Part shown: in pieces, positions 10,725 to 20,310 of the stretch
Position numbering within the stretch: the stretch's first letter is position 1
How the letters are laid out: the number at the start of each line of letters is the position of its first letter
Assembly (NCBI GenBank): GCA_963457665.1
Contig: OY735231.1
Span: forward strand, 37,496,906 to 37,560,905
Source of the DNA: Thysanoteuthis rhombus
Taxonomy: Eukaryota > Mollusca > Cephalopoda > Oegopsida > Thysanoteuthidae
Length of the DNA: 64,000 nucleotides
Direction: 5' to 3'
Program-made: the position numbers and the translations under genes
The notes under the pieces: generated by a model
Databases searched by the model: none
Seen by the model: the letters and a program-made list of their open reading frames with translations, nothing else
Told to the model about the DNA's origin: nothing

Positions 10725-10835
10725 GTAAACAAGGCAGGCGGGCCTGCGAGTAAAGCTGTAATCAGCAGCAACCGTCTAACCAGCACCCCTTGCTTGATTG
10801 GTCGGTTGCTAACCTGTAATTTAATTTCCCCCAAT
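10725..10835. other. G+C-richer segment with two nested dyads
   Basis: GCAGGC-GG-GCCTGC at about 10732-10745 is a perfect inverted repeat. AGCAACCG near 10768 pairs with CGGTTGCT ending near 10811, and inner words AACCA and TTGGT extend the stem after a 3-base bulge. The composition stands out from the surrounding A+T-rich intron. It could be a regulatory element, a structured RNA or part of a transposon. Confidence 0.4.
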
Positions 10836-11627
10836 ATTCAAAAAGCGTAAGTTCTGGCTAACTGTTACGCTACTTGGCATGGCAGGTTTTTGTTAATTTT
10901 TAAATGTTTGTTTCAACTTGACAGAAACCAACCAACAAACAAACAAAGTGACAAGGACTTATGAGATATTAACCAAAGACTAAAAGATCTCGGTTTGGTT
11001 CTTGAACCCAGTTTAACATTGACTTTGTTGAAGATCAACAGCTCTACAAAATGTATCATCCTTCCTACCTTATTTTTCTTTTTTATTTCTTTGCCTGATT
11101 GCTTGCATGAAACTTTGAATTTTTATCTGGTTTCTCTTATCACTAAATTGTTTTCTCACCGAGATTGTTGTTACTGCCCAGGACTGTTATTTTATTTACA
11201 TTTCACTATTTTCTAGTAAACTTAGACAGGCCTAGAAAATTTCTATTTAATAGGTATTTGAATTACTATGCCTCAATTTTTGTCTTAATTTTCAAAACTA
11301 AATACTCATTCTAACACTTTTCAGTTACTTATAACTTAAATATTTAACTGAGTTAGATAAAATCACATCAAAACCTATAATCAAAAGTGAAGCTTACAAA
11401 GTTCTGTAACATTTTTTCTAAAACAACTTTTGTCTAACTCCTTATGTGTGCAGATTTCACCTAAATTTGTCAAATTATTTTTGAAGTTATAAGTAATTGA
11501 AATGTGCCAAAGGTAAATGGGGCAGTGTTCTTGGAAGGCAAGAGGGTACAGTAGCTGAAACAGAAAATGACAATGAAACCGGCCTGGAAGATTGATAAAC
11601 AGGGTGGATGCAAAGAATGAAACATTT

Positions 11628-11678
11628 AAAAGGGAAATAACTTGAAAGAAAAAACGTTGGAGTTGCCTCCCTTAAATT
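11628..11678. mobile_element. Hairpin of the AGGGARATAACT family
   Basis: AAAGGGAAATAACTTG is followed after a short loop by GGAGTTGCCTCCCTT, its imperfect reverse complement. The same paired motif occurs at 23829-23893 and 29611-29686. Confidence 0.5.
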
Positions 11679-11922
11679 CACTTTCAACTGAGATTTCTTT
11701 TTCAAGTGTTCCTTATTTTTGTATATACCTTGTATATCATGCCATCCACAAATGAACATGAACATGCCCTATTGCTGTAGTTAGTTATGATATGACATCA
11801 ACTAAATTTCTCGATGCATGTTGTGAAAACAATGCATAGTTTGTTGTTAGGCAATCAATTTCCCCTTGACATGCAACTCCTCTTACTAATGATATATATA
11901 TAAAATAGATTTAACATCATTT

Positions 11923-11948
11923 GTGTGTGTGTGTGTGTGTGTGTGTGA
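11923..11948. repeat. (GT)n microsatellite
   Basis: About thirteen GT dinucleotides, preceded by a short (TA)n at about 11893. Confidence 0.9.
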
Positions 11949-13682
11949 GTCCATGTCCGTCCATGTGATAAATTTTACTATAGATTCATGAACCATTATT
12001 TTATGTTTTTTTCTCTTGATAGTAATTATGGGACTTTTTGAAATATTTCGATAAGTAATTTAGTTAATTCAAATCTAACACTGCATGATTAACTACAAAT
12101 ATAAAAACTAATCTAACAACTTCAATGTGCTTAAATTTGTTAAATACAGAAAGATTTTAATTTTTACAGTAGAGTAACAAATAAGATTAATCTGTTTTTA
12201 TGAAAAATTAAAAGCATATCCTCATATGAGAATTGTGTGTAAGTATTTCCTCGTTTAGATTTATAATTTTAAAGTCTTTCATTTCAACACCTGTGGGGTG
12301 CAAATCTTATAATTTGAATATTGTATTAAAATTTAATTGAACTTATTTTCCTCATATATAGAGAAACTGTCTAAATTGTCTTACTGTATTCATTTATAAC
12401 TCTTGTCTTCTGAAAAAAGTTTTTTCTATGGTTTAAGCCTCTATGACTTTGTATATGACTTCAGTTAGTTTTTTCCCTCTCCCACTCTTACTGATGCTTC
12501 TAGATTTTTCACAAGCATGTAAATGGAGGGTACTTTTCTTCCACTGAATCATTGTGCTTTTTTCTTTTAAATTTTTTGTGTATCCTGATTTTTTTATGTC
12601 CAAAAATTGTCCTCCCCACTTCTTTCTTGTCTGCAGACTAAAAAGAAGCTATAATTTTTTCCTTCTTTTTCTTTTAACTCTTAAAGTTCTGATGACGATT
12701 TGATTCCTAAATTACAAATTAAATCTCAATTTTCCCCTGTTTATCTCCTATTAAAAAAAAAAATCAGTATTATGAAAGCCTTACGCCCTTGTAATATGGT
12801 TATCATTTGCAGTTGAAATTCAGCATTTTGCTAAAAAATAGATTTGATAAATGAAGAATTATAACTTAGATCTCACTTAATAATTTCTTTCATACTTTAC
12901 CTTTTAAACTCTTTCCAAACGTACCTTGTAAATAAATAAAATGTATATAGGTCCTATTTTTCTGTTTTTATCCTGTTATAAAAAGACTAATTAATCGCTT
13001 TGAAAAAAATTATGGATATATTTAAATTTCTATATAGTTTTTTTTATTTAGAAAAGAAACCACCGAATTTGTTTCAGTGGGAGAGTCTATTGTTTCAAAT
13101 GGTGATTAGATTTTTATTGACAAAATTGTTACCTTTGATTGGAAGAACCCATTGTTATGGACAGAAACAAATAAAAAAAAACATTTATTATACAAATACA
13201 TTCTTAAAACTAGAAGAAAAATTGTTTTTTATAGACTATTTGTCAAAAAGCTGTTAATATAATGAAGTGTTAATTTTTCTCGAGTTAAAAGATAGTTATT
13301 GAACATTTTGTTTGAAAATCATTGAAAATGTTGTATAATAAAGTTTGCAACATTGATGAGTGATCTTCAGGTGATTATTATAGTGTTGATGAGACAATTT
13401 TCAAGAAACAGGATTTTTTTCCTTAGGAAAGGAAAATTTTTAGAAGATCTATTCTATTTTATATTTTTACAGATTAGTAGTTTGTCCCTCTTCTCATTTC
13501 TTTAATTTTGATTAAAGATTTGTTATTGAATAAATCATGGGGGTCAAACTTGACATAAAATTTCTAGAATGTTTTGTGATAAATTAAAAATGTTTTGATT
13601 ATATTAATATCACTGCTCAACACTAATTTTATTGCCAACTTTGGGACAATGATTCCAAATATTGCATTTTTTTTTTTTTCTA

Positions 13683-13900
13683 GATTAGCTCTAATTTTTG
13701 AGATAATGGATCTCCCCAGTTTTGAGAATACAGCTTGCTCAGCTGTCATTTTCACATATACATTTATTGTGGCTCTCTTCAAAGCATAGGCACACCAAAG
13801 TTTGAAATTTTCCTTTCTTTAATTTTTCCATGTAGGCACTCTACACTGGTAAACTTATAATTGCAGGGGTATCCATTATCTCAAAAATTAGAGCCAATTT
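13683..13900. mobile_element. MITE-like element with 35 bp inverted repeats
   Basis: The arm at 13683-13717 (TAGCTCTAATTTTTGAGATA, then ATGGATCTCCCC) is mirrored by 13866-13900 (GGGGTATCCATTATCTCAAA, then AATTAGAGCC) with few mismatches. The centre of about 150 bp has no coding capacity of note. Exact ends and target duplication are not resolved. Confidence 0.65.
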
Positions 13901-15235
13901 GGCAAAACTTATGCTCCACCAAAATAACTAAAATTTGTTTTAACATCTTTGGCAACTAAGCAAAAATTGTATTTTTATTGGGCTGTGTAATATAAACATT
14001 TTTTTTTCTTTCTTGAAATTAAGTTTAAGACTACATCTGCAATTTTTATATTCATTTCAATCGAGTGTTGTGAATAAGTAATAAAACTTATAAATCACTG
14101 GATCTGAATCTTTCAAGTTTGAATAGATGAATATCCCTAATTTTGCTTCCATGTTTGATTTAAATCTCAAACAATAATTTTTCGTATTTTATGTTATCTA
14201 TGTAGAATAAACAAATCAAGCTGTTAAAGAATAATTACACCTCATTTCAAAAATGTTCCAAAGAAATTGAAACCAATTATTTTTCTTAGAGGTAAATATG
14301 TGATTTATGGATATAATAGTCTTAAGTTGTCCAAACCTCTAAAATTGTCATGAACAATTTCTGACTTTTTTCTTTTTTTTTCTTTTCATCTTATAGTGAT
14401 GTTTTTCATTGCAACACTCAGGTCGTTTTTTTCTTTCTCTTTTTTTTGTTTCACATTTTCCCCAAAACTGTTATGTAATGTGAAATGAAAGAAAGACTAG
14501 TCAGAAATTGATAATTATTATCAAATCGTCAGTTTATTATGAGAAACTAACACTTCTTTTTCAATCACTGTCAACCTCCAGACAAACCTGTGCCTCCCTA
14601 TAATTTGATTATTCCGATTAAATTCAGGAAACTTGACCTTGACTGGGTTCTTTGCTCACTGAATTTTTCTGTTATGTTCTACTCCTGATTTTTTTCTCAC
14701 TTGCTGGTTTTAATTCTTTGAATGTATTGTCCTTGGGGATTGAAGGCTTTTGGTCAATGTGGACTATGCACTCTTTGCTGGCATGTTAAAAAAAAATCAT
14801 TGAATGTTTTTTTTTCTCTTTTGTTTCATTCATTATTACTAAAAATTTTCTTGTTGTGAACAAATAGCAACAAAGAATAAAATTTAAACAAAATAGTGTT
14901 TTTTTTTGCATGTATATTTTTCCTAAATACTCTTGTTTGGTTTTTATAAAATACTTGCTCTGTTTTGTTTCAGTGAATGAAAATAACAAAAATTTTGAAA
15001 ATTTAATCTATCAATTTTTTCATTCTTTGGTGAGAAGAAAATTAATTTGAATTAAATTTAGTACACAAAACAAATCAATACCCTGGGAAAATTATTGGGG
15101 AGAAAAAAAATTCTTTATTTTGGAAAAATCTGCAACTAAGTTCAGAACTAAAACAAAAAAAACTTGGTTTGCAATATTTAACTGCAATTTTATTAAATGT
15201 GTTTTCTTTTAAATATCTCTATCGATCAATATCAT

Positions 15236-15400
15236 TGTCTGTTTCTATACATCGACATCACTGTCCGTCTCTATCCATCGGCATCACTGTCCGTCTCTAT
15301 CCATCGGCATCACTGTCCGTCTCTATCCATCGGCATCACTGTCCGTCTCTATCCATCGGCATCACTGTCCGTCTCTATCCATCGGCATCACTGTCCGTTA
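15236..15400. repeat. 26 bp minisatellite A (about six units)
   Basis: Units of 26 bp with the core CCATCGGCATCACTGTCCGT recur at exact 26 bp spacing. Twenty-six is not a multiple of three, so each open frame over the array cycles through three readings. The open frame at 15169-15558 is a by-product of the array. Confidence 0.9.
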
Positions 15401-15404
15401 TTAA

Positions 15405-15714
15405 CATTGATTTTTATTGTAGTGGTTTGTCATTAAAATTTAATTTTTTATACAACTTTTCTAAAATATCAGTTTCCATTGATATCTTGGTTCATCAATT
15501 TCTCTGTTTTACTTTAGTGGTAGTAAAAATTCAACTTTTCAGTATGAGTGAAGTCTAAAAATAGCTTTCTAAAATACCTCCATCCATCAATATCACTCTC
15601 TATGTCTAACATTCATGATAATTTTATTGTAATGTTTACAGTCATTCAAATTTAACTTTATACAACTTTTCAGGATGAGTATAGCCTAATAACTTTTCTA
15701 AAATACTGGTAAAT
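15405..15714. repeat. Tandem copies of a roughly 100 bp unit linking minisatellites A and B
   Basis: Three diverged copies can be aligned by eye. Each contains, in order, TTATTGTA(G/A)TG, a CATT(A/C)AAATTTAA-like word, ACAACTTTTC, then (A)GTATGAGTGAAGTCTAA or AGGATGAGTATAGCCTAA, then CTAAAATAC, and finally an ATCCATC/ATATC word. The same word order (CAGGGTGAATGTAGCCTAA) reappears at about 16755 after array B. The 26 bp arrays are therefore expansions of the last part of this unit. Confidence 0.6.
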
Positions 15715-16750
15715 ATCGACATCTCTATCCATCTCGATCCATTGACATCTAAATCCATCTCGATCCATTGACATCTAAATCCATCCCGATCCATCTCGAT
15801 CCATTGACATCCCGATCCATCTCTATTTATTGACATCCCGATCCATCTCTATTTATTGACATCCCGATCCATCTCTATCCATTGACATCCCGATCCATCT
15901 CTATCCATTGACATCCCGATCCATCTCTATCCATTGACATCCCGATCCATCTCTATCCATTGACATCCCGATCCATCTCTATCCATTGACATCCCGATCC
16001 ATCTCTATCCATTGACATCCCGATCCATCTCTATCCATTGACATCCCGATCCATCTCTATCCATTGACATCCCGATCCATCTCTATCCATTGACATCCCG
16101 ATCCATCTCTATCCATTGACATCCCGATCCATCTCTATCCATTGACATCCCGATCCATCTCGATCCATTGACATTTCGATCTCTTGACATTTTGATCCAT
16201 CGACATTGCGATCCATCTTGATCCATTTCGATCTCTAACCATCTCTATCCATTGACATCTCTATCCATTGACATTTTGATCCATCTCTATCCATCTCGAT
16301 CTCTATCCATCTCGATTGATCTCGATCCATTTCGATCTCGATCCATCTTGATCCATTGACATCTCGATCCATCTCTATTCATCTCAATCCATTGACATTT
16401 CGATCCATCTCGATCCATTTTGATCTTTATCCATCTCGATCCATTTTGATCTTTATCCATCTCGATTCATCTTGATCTTTATCCATCTCGATCCATTTCG
16501 ATCTCTATCCATCTCGATCCATTGACATCTCTATCCATCGACATCTCGATCCATCTCTATCCATCTCGATCGATTGACATCGCGATCCATCTCTATCCAT
16601 CTCTATCCATCTCGATCGATTGACATCTCGATACATTGATATCTCGATACATTGACATCTCGATCTCAATCCATCTTGATCTCTATCCATTAGCACCTTT
16701 ATCCATCTTGATCCATTGATATCTAAATCCATCTCGATCCATCAATATCT
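15715..16750. repeat. 26 bp minisatellite B with degenerate ATCCATCTCG tail
   Basis: At 15790-16170 near-identical 26 bp units repeat the core CCATTGACATCCCGATCCAT. From about 16170 the period breaks into shorter 8, 10 and 18 bp combinations of GATCCATCTC and CTATCCAT. The period and the half-unit CTATCCAT(C/T)G are shared with minisatellite A. On the - strand it reads as MDRDG-type peptides, which I treat as artefact. Confidence 0.9.
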
Positions 16751-16759
16751 CTATCAGGG

Positions 16760-17138
16760 TGAATGTAGCCTAAAGACTACTTTCTTTCGAAAATATCAAA
16801 ATAGTTATATTGGGATAATGCAGTCATATTAATTAACTATATAAATGAAAAAATTGGACTCAAAGCCATACTACACCTTGATGGGGTTTTGTAAGTTATT
16901 TTAAAATCACTTTGAGTCTACTACTGAACTATCGTATTTTGTGATTTTGTGTCCTGCTGACAATTCTAATTAGAATATTTTGATATTTGGAATAACATTT
17001 TTCTATCATCAATTGATTATAAAAGATTGAGAAGTTTCTTTCATAAGAAAGTCTTGACAAATTTATGCAGAGTAAATGAAATTATTGATTAACAAAGTTC
17101 ATTTATGTTTTTACGTAATAAATGCTTAACATTTTCAG
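16760..17138 (+). other. End of gene 1 intron with 3' splice site
   Basis: No repeat is recognised. The segment ends at the acceptor AACATTTTCAG (AG at 17137-17138) that opens the distal terminal exon. Confidence 0.6.
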
Positions 17139-18865
17139 AAACTAAGACAGAAGAGGCTGTGGTTTCAAAATCTGACACCGTGGAAAATACTCCTCTTACA
17201 ACTGCTGAAAAACCAGAAGAACCTGTCAAAGTTCCAAAATCTGTGGAAAAATCATCTCAGCAGATAGCTGAAGAACCTGCTAAAACCACAAAAACTTCTC
17301 CAAAGATTGCGAAAGAGGCTTCTAAGTCCACAGAGATTGCAGCCAAAAATGACGACACCTCGCAGACTGCTGGAGAAGCCCCTCTGACTGAGGACATTGT
17401 ACCTGAAGAGGCCACAGTGACCACAGAAACTAAAGTACAGCAAATTGCTGAGGATGTTGAGATAACTACAGAATCTCTCGCCAAGCAGGTGACTGAGGAG
17501 GCTCCAGTAGCTGAGGACGCCCCAACAGCCAAGGTCCTCCCAATTGCAGTGGACACTGCAGCTGAGGATGTTCCTGCTGCTGAGGATGTCCCTACAACTG
17601 TGGACACTGCAGCTGAGGATGTCCCAACAACTGTAGACACTGCAGCTGAGGATGTCCCTGCTGCTGAAGATGTCCCAACAATTGTGGACACTGCAGCTGA
17701 GGATGTCCCTGCTGCTGAAGATGTCCCAACAATTGTGGACACTGCAGCTGAGGATGTCCCTGCTGCTGAAGATGTCCCAACAATTGTGGACACTGCAGCT
17801 GAGGATGTCCCTGCTGCTGAAGATGTCCCAACAGCTGAGGTTGTCCCAACAACTGTGGACACTGCAGCTGAAGATGTCCCAACAGCTGAGGTTGTCCCAA
17901 CAACTGTGGACACTGCAGCTGAAGATGTCCCAACAGCTGAGGTTGTCCCAACAACTGTGGACACTGCAGCTGAGGTTGTCCCAACAACTGTGGACACTGC
18001 AGCTGAGGTTGTCCCAACAACTGTGGACACTGCAGCTGAGGTTGTCCTAACGACTGTGGACACTGCAGCTGAGGTTGTCCTAACGACTGTGGACACTGCA
18101 GCTGAGGTTGTCCTAACGACTGTGGACACTGCAGCTGAGGTTGTCCTAACGACTGTGGACACTGCAGCTGAGGTTGTCCTATCGACTGTGGACACTGCAG
18201 CTGAAGATGTTCCAACAACTGTGGATACTTCAACTAAAGAGTCCTTAATGAGTTCAGAAACTGATGTCCCGCAGATTGATACAGAGGTCTTGGTGACTGC
18301 AGACACTGCCGCTGAAGAGATTGCTGTAACGGTGGTAGATCAAGCTGTCAAAGAGGCTCTAACTACTGCTGAAAGTGTGACTAAGGTAGATCTGATAGAG
18401 GAGGTCCCAATGACTGTTGATACTGCAGCCAAAGAAGCCTCAGTGGCTGAGAAGGCTCCAGTAACTGACACTACAATCAAGGAGGTTCCAGTGTCTGTGG
18501 AACCTGATACTGAGCAAATTACTGAAGTTCCCCAAGCAACCATAGACACTGCAGATAAAGAAATGTCAATGCCCGTGGAAACTGATGCCCCGCAGATTGC
18601 TGCTAATGAGACCTCAGTGACTGCTGTTGCAGCAACAGGAGACATTGTAGTAGAGAGTATCAAACTTGATGAATTTGTGAACGAAGCGGCAACGATTCCT
18701 CAAAATATTACAGAGGAAAATACACCAGCAGAAACAGAAATGGAAAAAGTTGAAGCCGTAGCAGTGAAAGAAAATATTTCTACTGAAAAAATTGGAGTGA
18801 AACTAGAAAAACCAAAGGCGAGCAATGTGACTAAAACTGGGAATTCAAAATCTTCGAAAAAATAG
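17139..18865 (+). CDS. Gene 1, distal alternative terminal exon with repetitive acidic domain
   Basis: The exon follows acceptor attttcag and begins AA, completing a split codon exactly as the proximal exon 1180-1493 does. It stays open for about 574 codons to TAG at 18863-18865. The first 135 residues are acidic and Ala/Thr/Lys-rich. About 17549-18231 encodes a tandem repeat built from AEVVPTTVDTA-type and AEDVPAAEDVPTIVDTA-type units. A less regular acidic region with related VDTA and TVDTAAKEA motifs follows, then a short basic end (KPKASNVTKTGNSKSSKK). No signal peptide, membrane segment or folded domain is visible, and the product is probably disordered. An in-frame ATG exists upstream (17105), but the acceptor and matched phase argue that this is not a separate gene. 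The identity of the parent gene is unknown. Open frames on other strands and frames here are shadows of the repeat. Confidence 0.85.
17549..18231 (+). repeat. Coding minisatellite, 33/51/69 bp units
   Basis: Units ending VDTA are 11, 17 or 23 residues long. The 11-residue core (such as AEVVPTTVDTA) is extended by zero, one or two 6-residue AEDVP(A/T) modules. Identical neighbours occur in runs: AEDVPAAEDVPTIVDTA three times, AEDVPTAEVVPTTVDTA twice plus a longer relative, AEVVPTTVDTA twice, AEVVLTTVDTA four times. All unit lengths keep the reading frame. Confidence 0.9.
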
Positions 18866-20310
18866 TTGGCATCAGCAGAATTACCCATGAAAGTTTAAGA
18901 GATGCTAATGGAAGATATGAGTGATATAAGAGGATGGAGAATTCCTTTGAGTAAAACAGTACCAGAAATTGAGAAAGATGCAGCAGTTTCTGTGGAAATG
19001 GCCCTTGTTACAACTAGATGAGCTGAAATTGAAGTCATGTTGCTTGCCATTGCTAAGAATATGTTGAGTTGAAAAAAGTCACTGAAAGTAAGATAACACC
19101 AGTGATCGAAAGGGATGAAGCAGTTCCTTAGAAAATGTTGATGTTTCTGCAGATCCGAAAAGAAAATGACAACAGATTATATGACTTCAGAATCCAAACT
19201 GCAGAAGAGATGATTGAAAAATCTTTGGAATTTGGTTTTTGCAAAATGCAGTGAAATTTTTTTCTTCCACAGCTGGACTTTTTATCTAAAAAAAATTATA
19301 TATCTTATAATTTTCTTCCTGGTTGGCTTCCAAAACTTTAATTCTATTATTGATACTGTCCATAATTTGAGGAGTCATTGTTGTTTGGACTATCGAACAC
19401 CGTCTTTTTGCTGATCTGTGTGGCTTGCATTACTATGTATGAGCTGTACTGGTTGATGTAATAGCCACCATTTCTTTTCTATTTTCAACCTATTTTTACA
19501 GAAAAGAGATCCTTCTTTTTTTTCTTTTTTTAAATTTTTTTTTTAAAAAGATTGTACACCTGAAGAAGGCTGTGGAAAGGATCAACTGAAATATAAAGGC
19601 TCACAATAGAGTTCAATAGTCTAAACAGCTATTGGATTGATCTCATCATAAGTCTGAGTTAATATAATTTTTCTTGCATTATTATAATTAACCTCTTTTG
19701 AGACTCCTGGGACATGCATATCCTGAGGTTTCTATGACTGCTCATATGTCCAGATGTTTAGATGTCTTCTAGGATGTGTTATGAATATAGTAAATGAGAT
19801 TCTCCTGTCTGTCACAACCTCGGAGAATATCATTGAAGTATGAAACCCCTGCAGAAATTAGTTCCCATTACATGACTAAACAAGAAATGGCATGTAGATG
19901 AGGTGATCTGCTAATTCTGTCCAGGGAAAATATCTAATGGGACATTTGTATCCCATCATGATTTTGACTCTTCAAAATATGGAAAATTTTTGATTTTGAT
20001 AAAGGATAGTTTTCTATGAAAATTAACACATTTTGGGCTTTTTCATTTTTTTTTTTTTCCATACCCTTTCGAATATTCAGGCATTAAGCATCTTAATAGG
20101 TTAGTCTTGAAATTTTCTCTTGCTGCCAGTACATTGGAAGACAGCAAACATTAAAATAAAAAATCAATTGTGAACTTATTTATTTTGCTTGTTCTTCTTG
20201 ACAGTATTGCCTGATAAATAGTGAAATAGTTGATGTGTGTAGTTTAGAACTTTAATCTTAATGTGATGTAATCTTTCCCGATAGTAATAAAAAGAGGAAG
20301 CCAATACTTC
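18866..20310 (+). other. Probable 3' UTR of the distal form, with decayed coding sequence at its start
   Basis: Directly after TAG, the same frame continues through another stop (18896-18898) into 40 open codons (18899-19018) reading SKTVPEIEKDAAVSVEMALV near the middle, which resembles the exon's own EVPVSVEP-type segments. Shifted frames further on read TPVIERDEAVP. This looks like an older, longer coding region lost to stops and a frameshift. The remainder is A+T-rich noncoding sequence. A CTGAAGA...GAAA motif lies at 19560-19591. Confidence 0.5.
20155..20291 (+). terminator. Candidate polyadenylation signals (AATAAA at 20155 and 20286)
   Basis: Two canonical hexamers lie 1.3-1.4 kb after the distal stop codon. 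Which one, if either, is used cannot be told from sequence alone. Confidence 0.3.

Larger units (their letters stand above)
10166..15180. other. Gene 1 intron, mostly featureless
   Basis: No exon was recognised. Small items listed separately are a G+C-richer dyad segment (10725-10835), a hairpin of the AGGGARATAACT family (11628-11678), a (GT)n run (11923-11948) and a foldback element (13683-13900). The rest is A+T-rich with T- and A-runs. Confidence 0.4.

Noticed and set aside
15169..16732. Open frames reading SIHRHHCPSL or MDRDG-type repeats
   Set aside because: Direct translations of the 26 bp minisatellites with no supporting gene structure.
17105..17138. ATG at 17105 as start of an independent gene
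   Set aside because: The frame crosses a strong splice acceptor at 17137-17138 whose phase matches the other terminal exon. No promoter or 5' UTR signal is visible.
17257..18306. 349-codon - strand open frame (VSTVVGTSSAA-type)
   Set aside because: It is the antisense shadow of the coding minisatellite in the distal gene 1 exon. The + strand frame has the splice acceptor and phase support.
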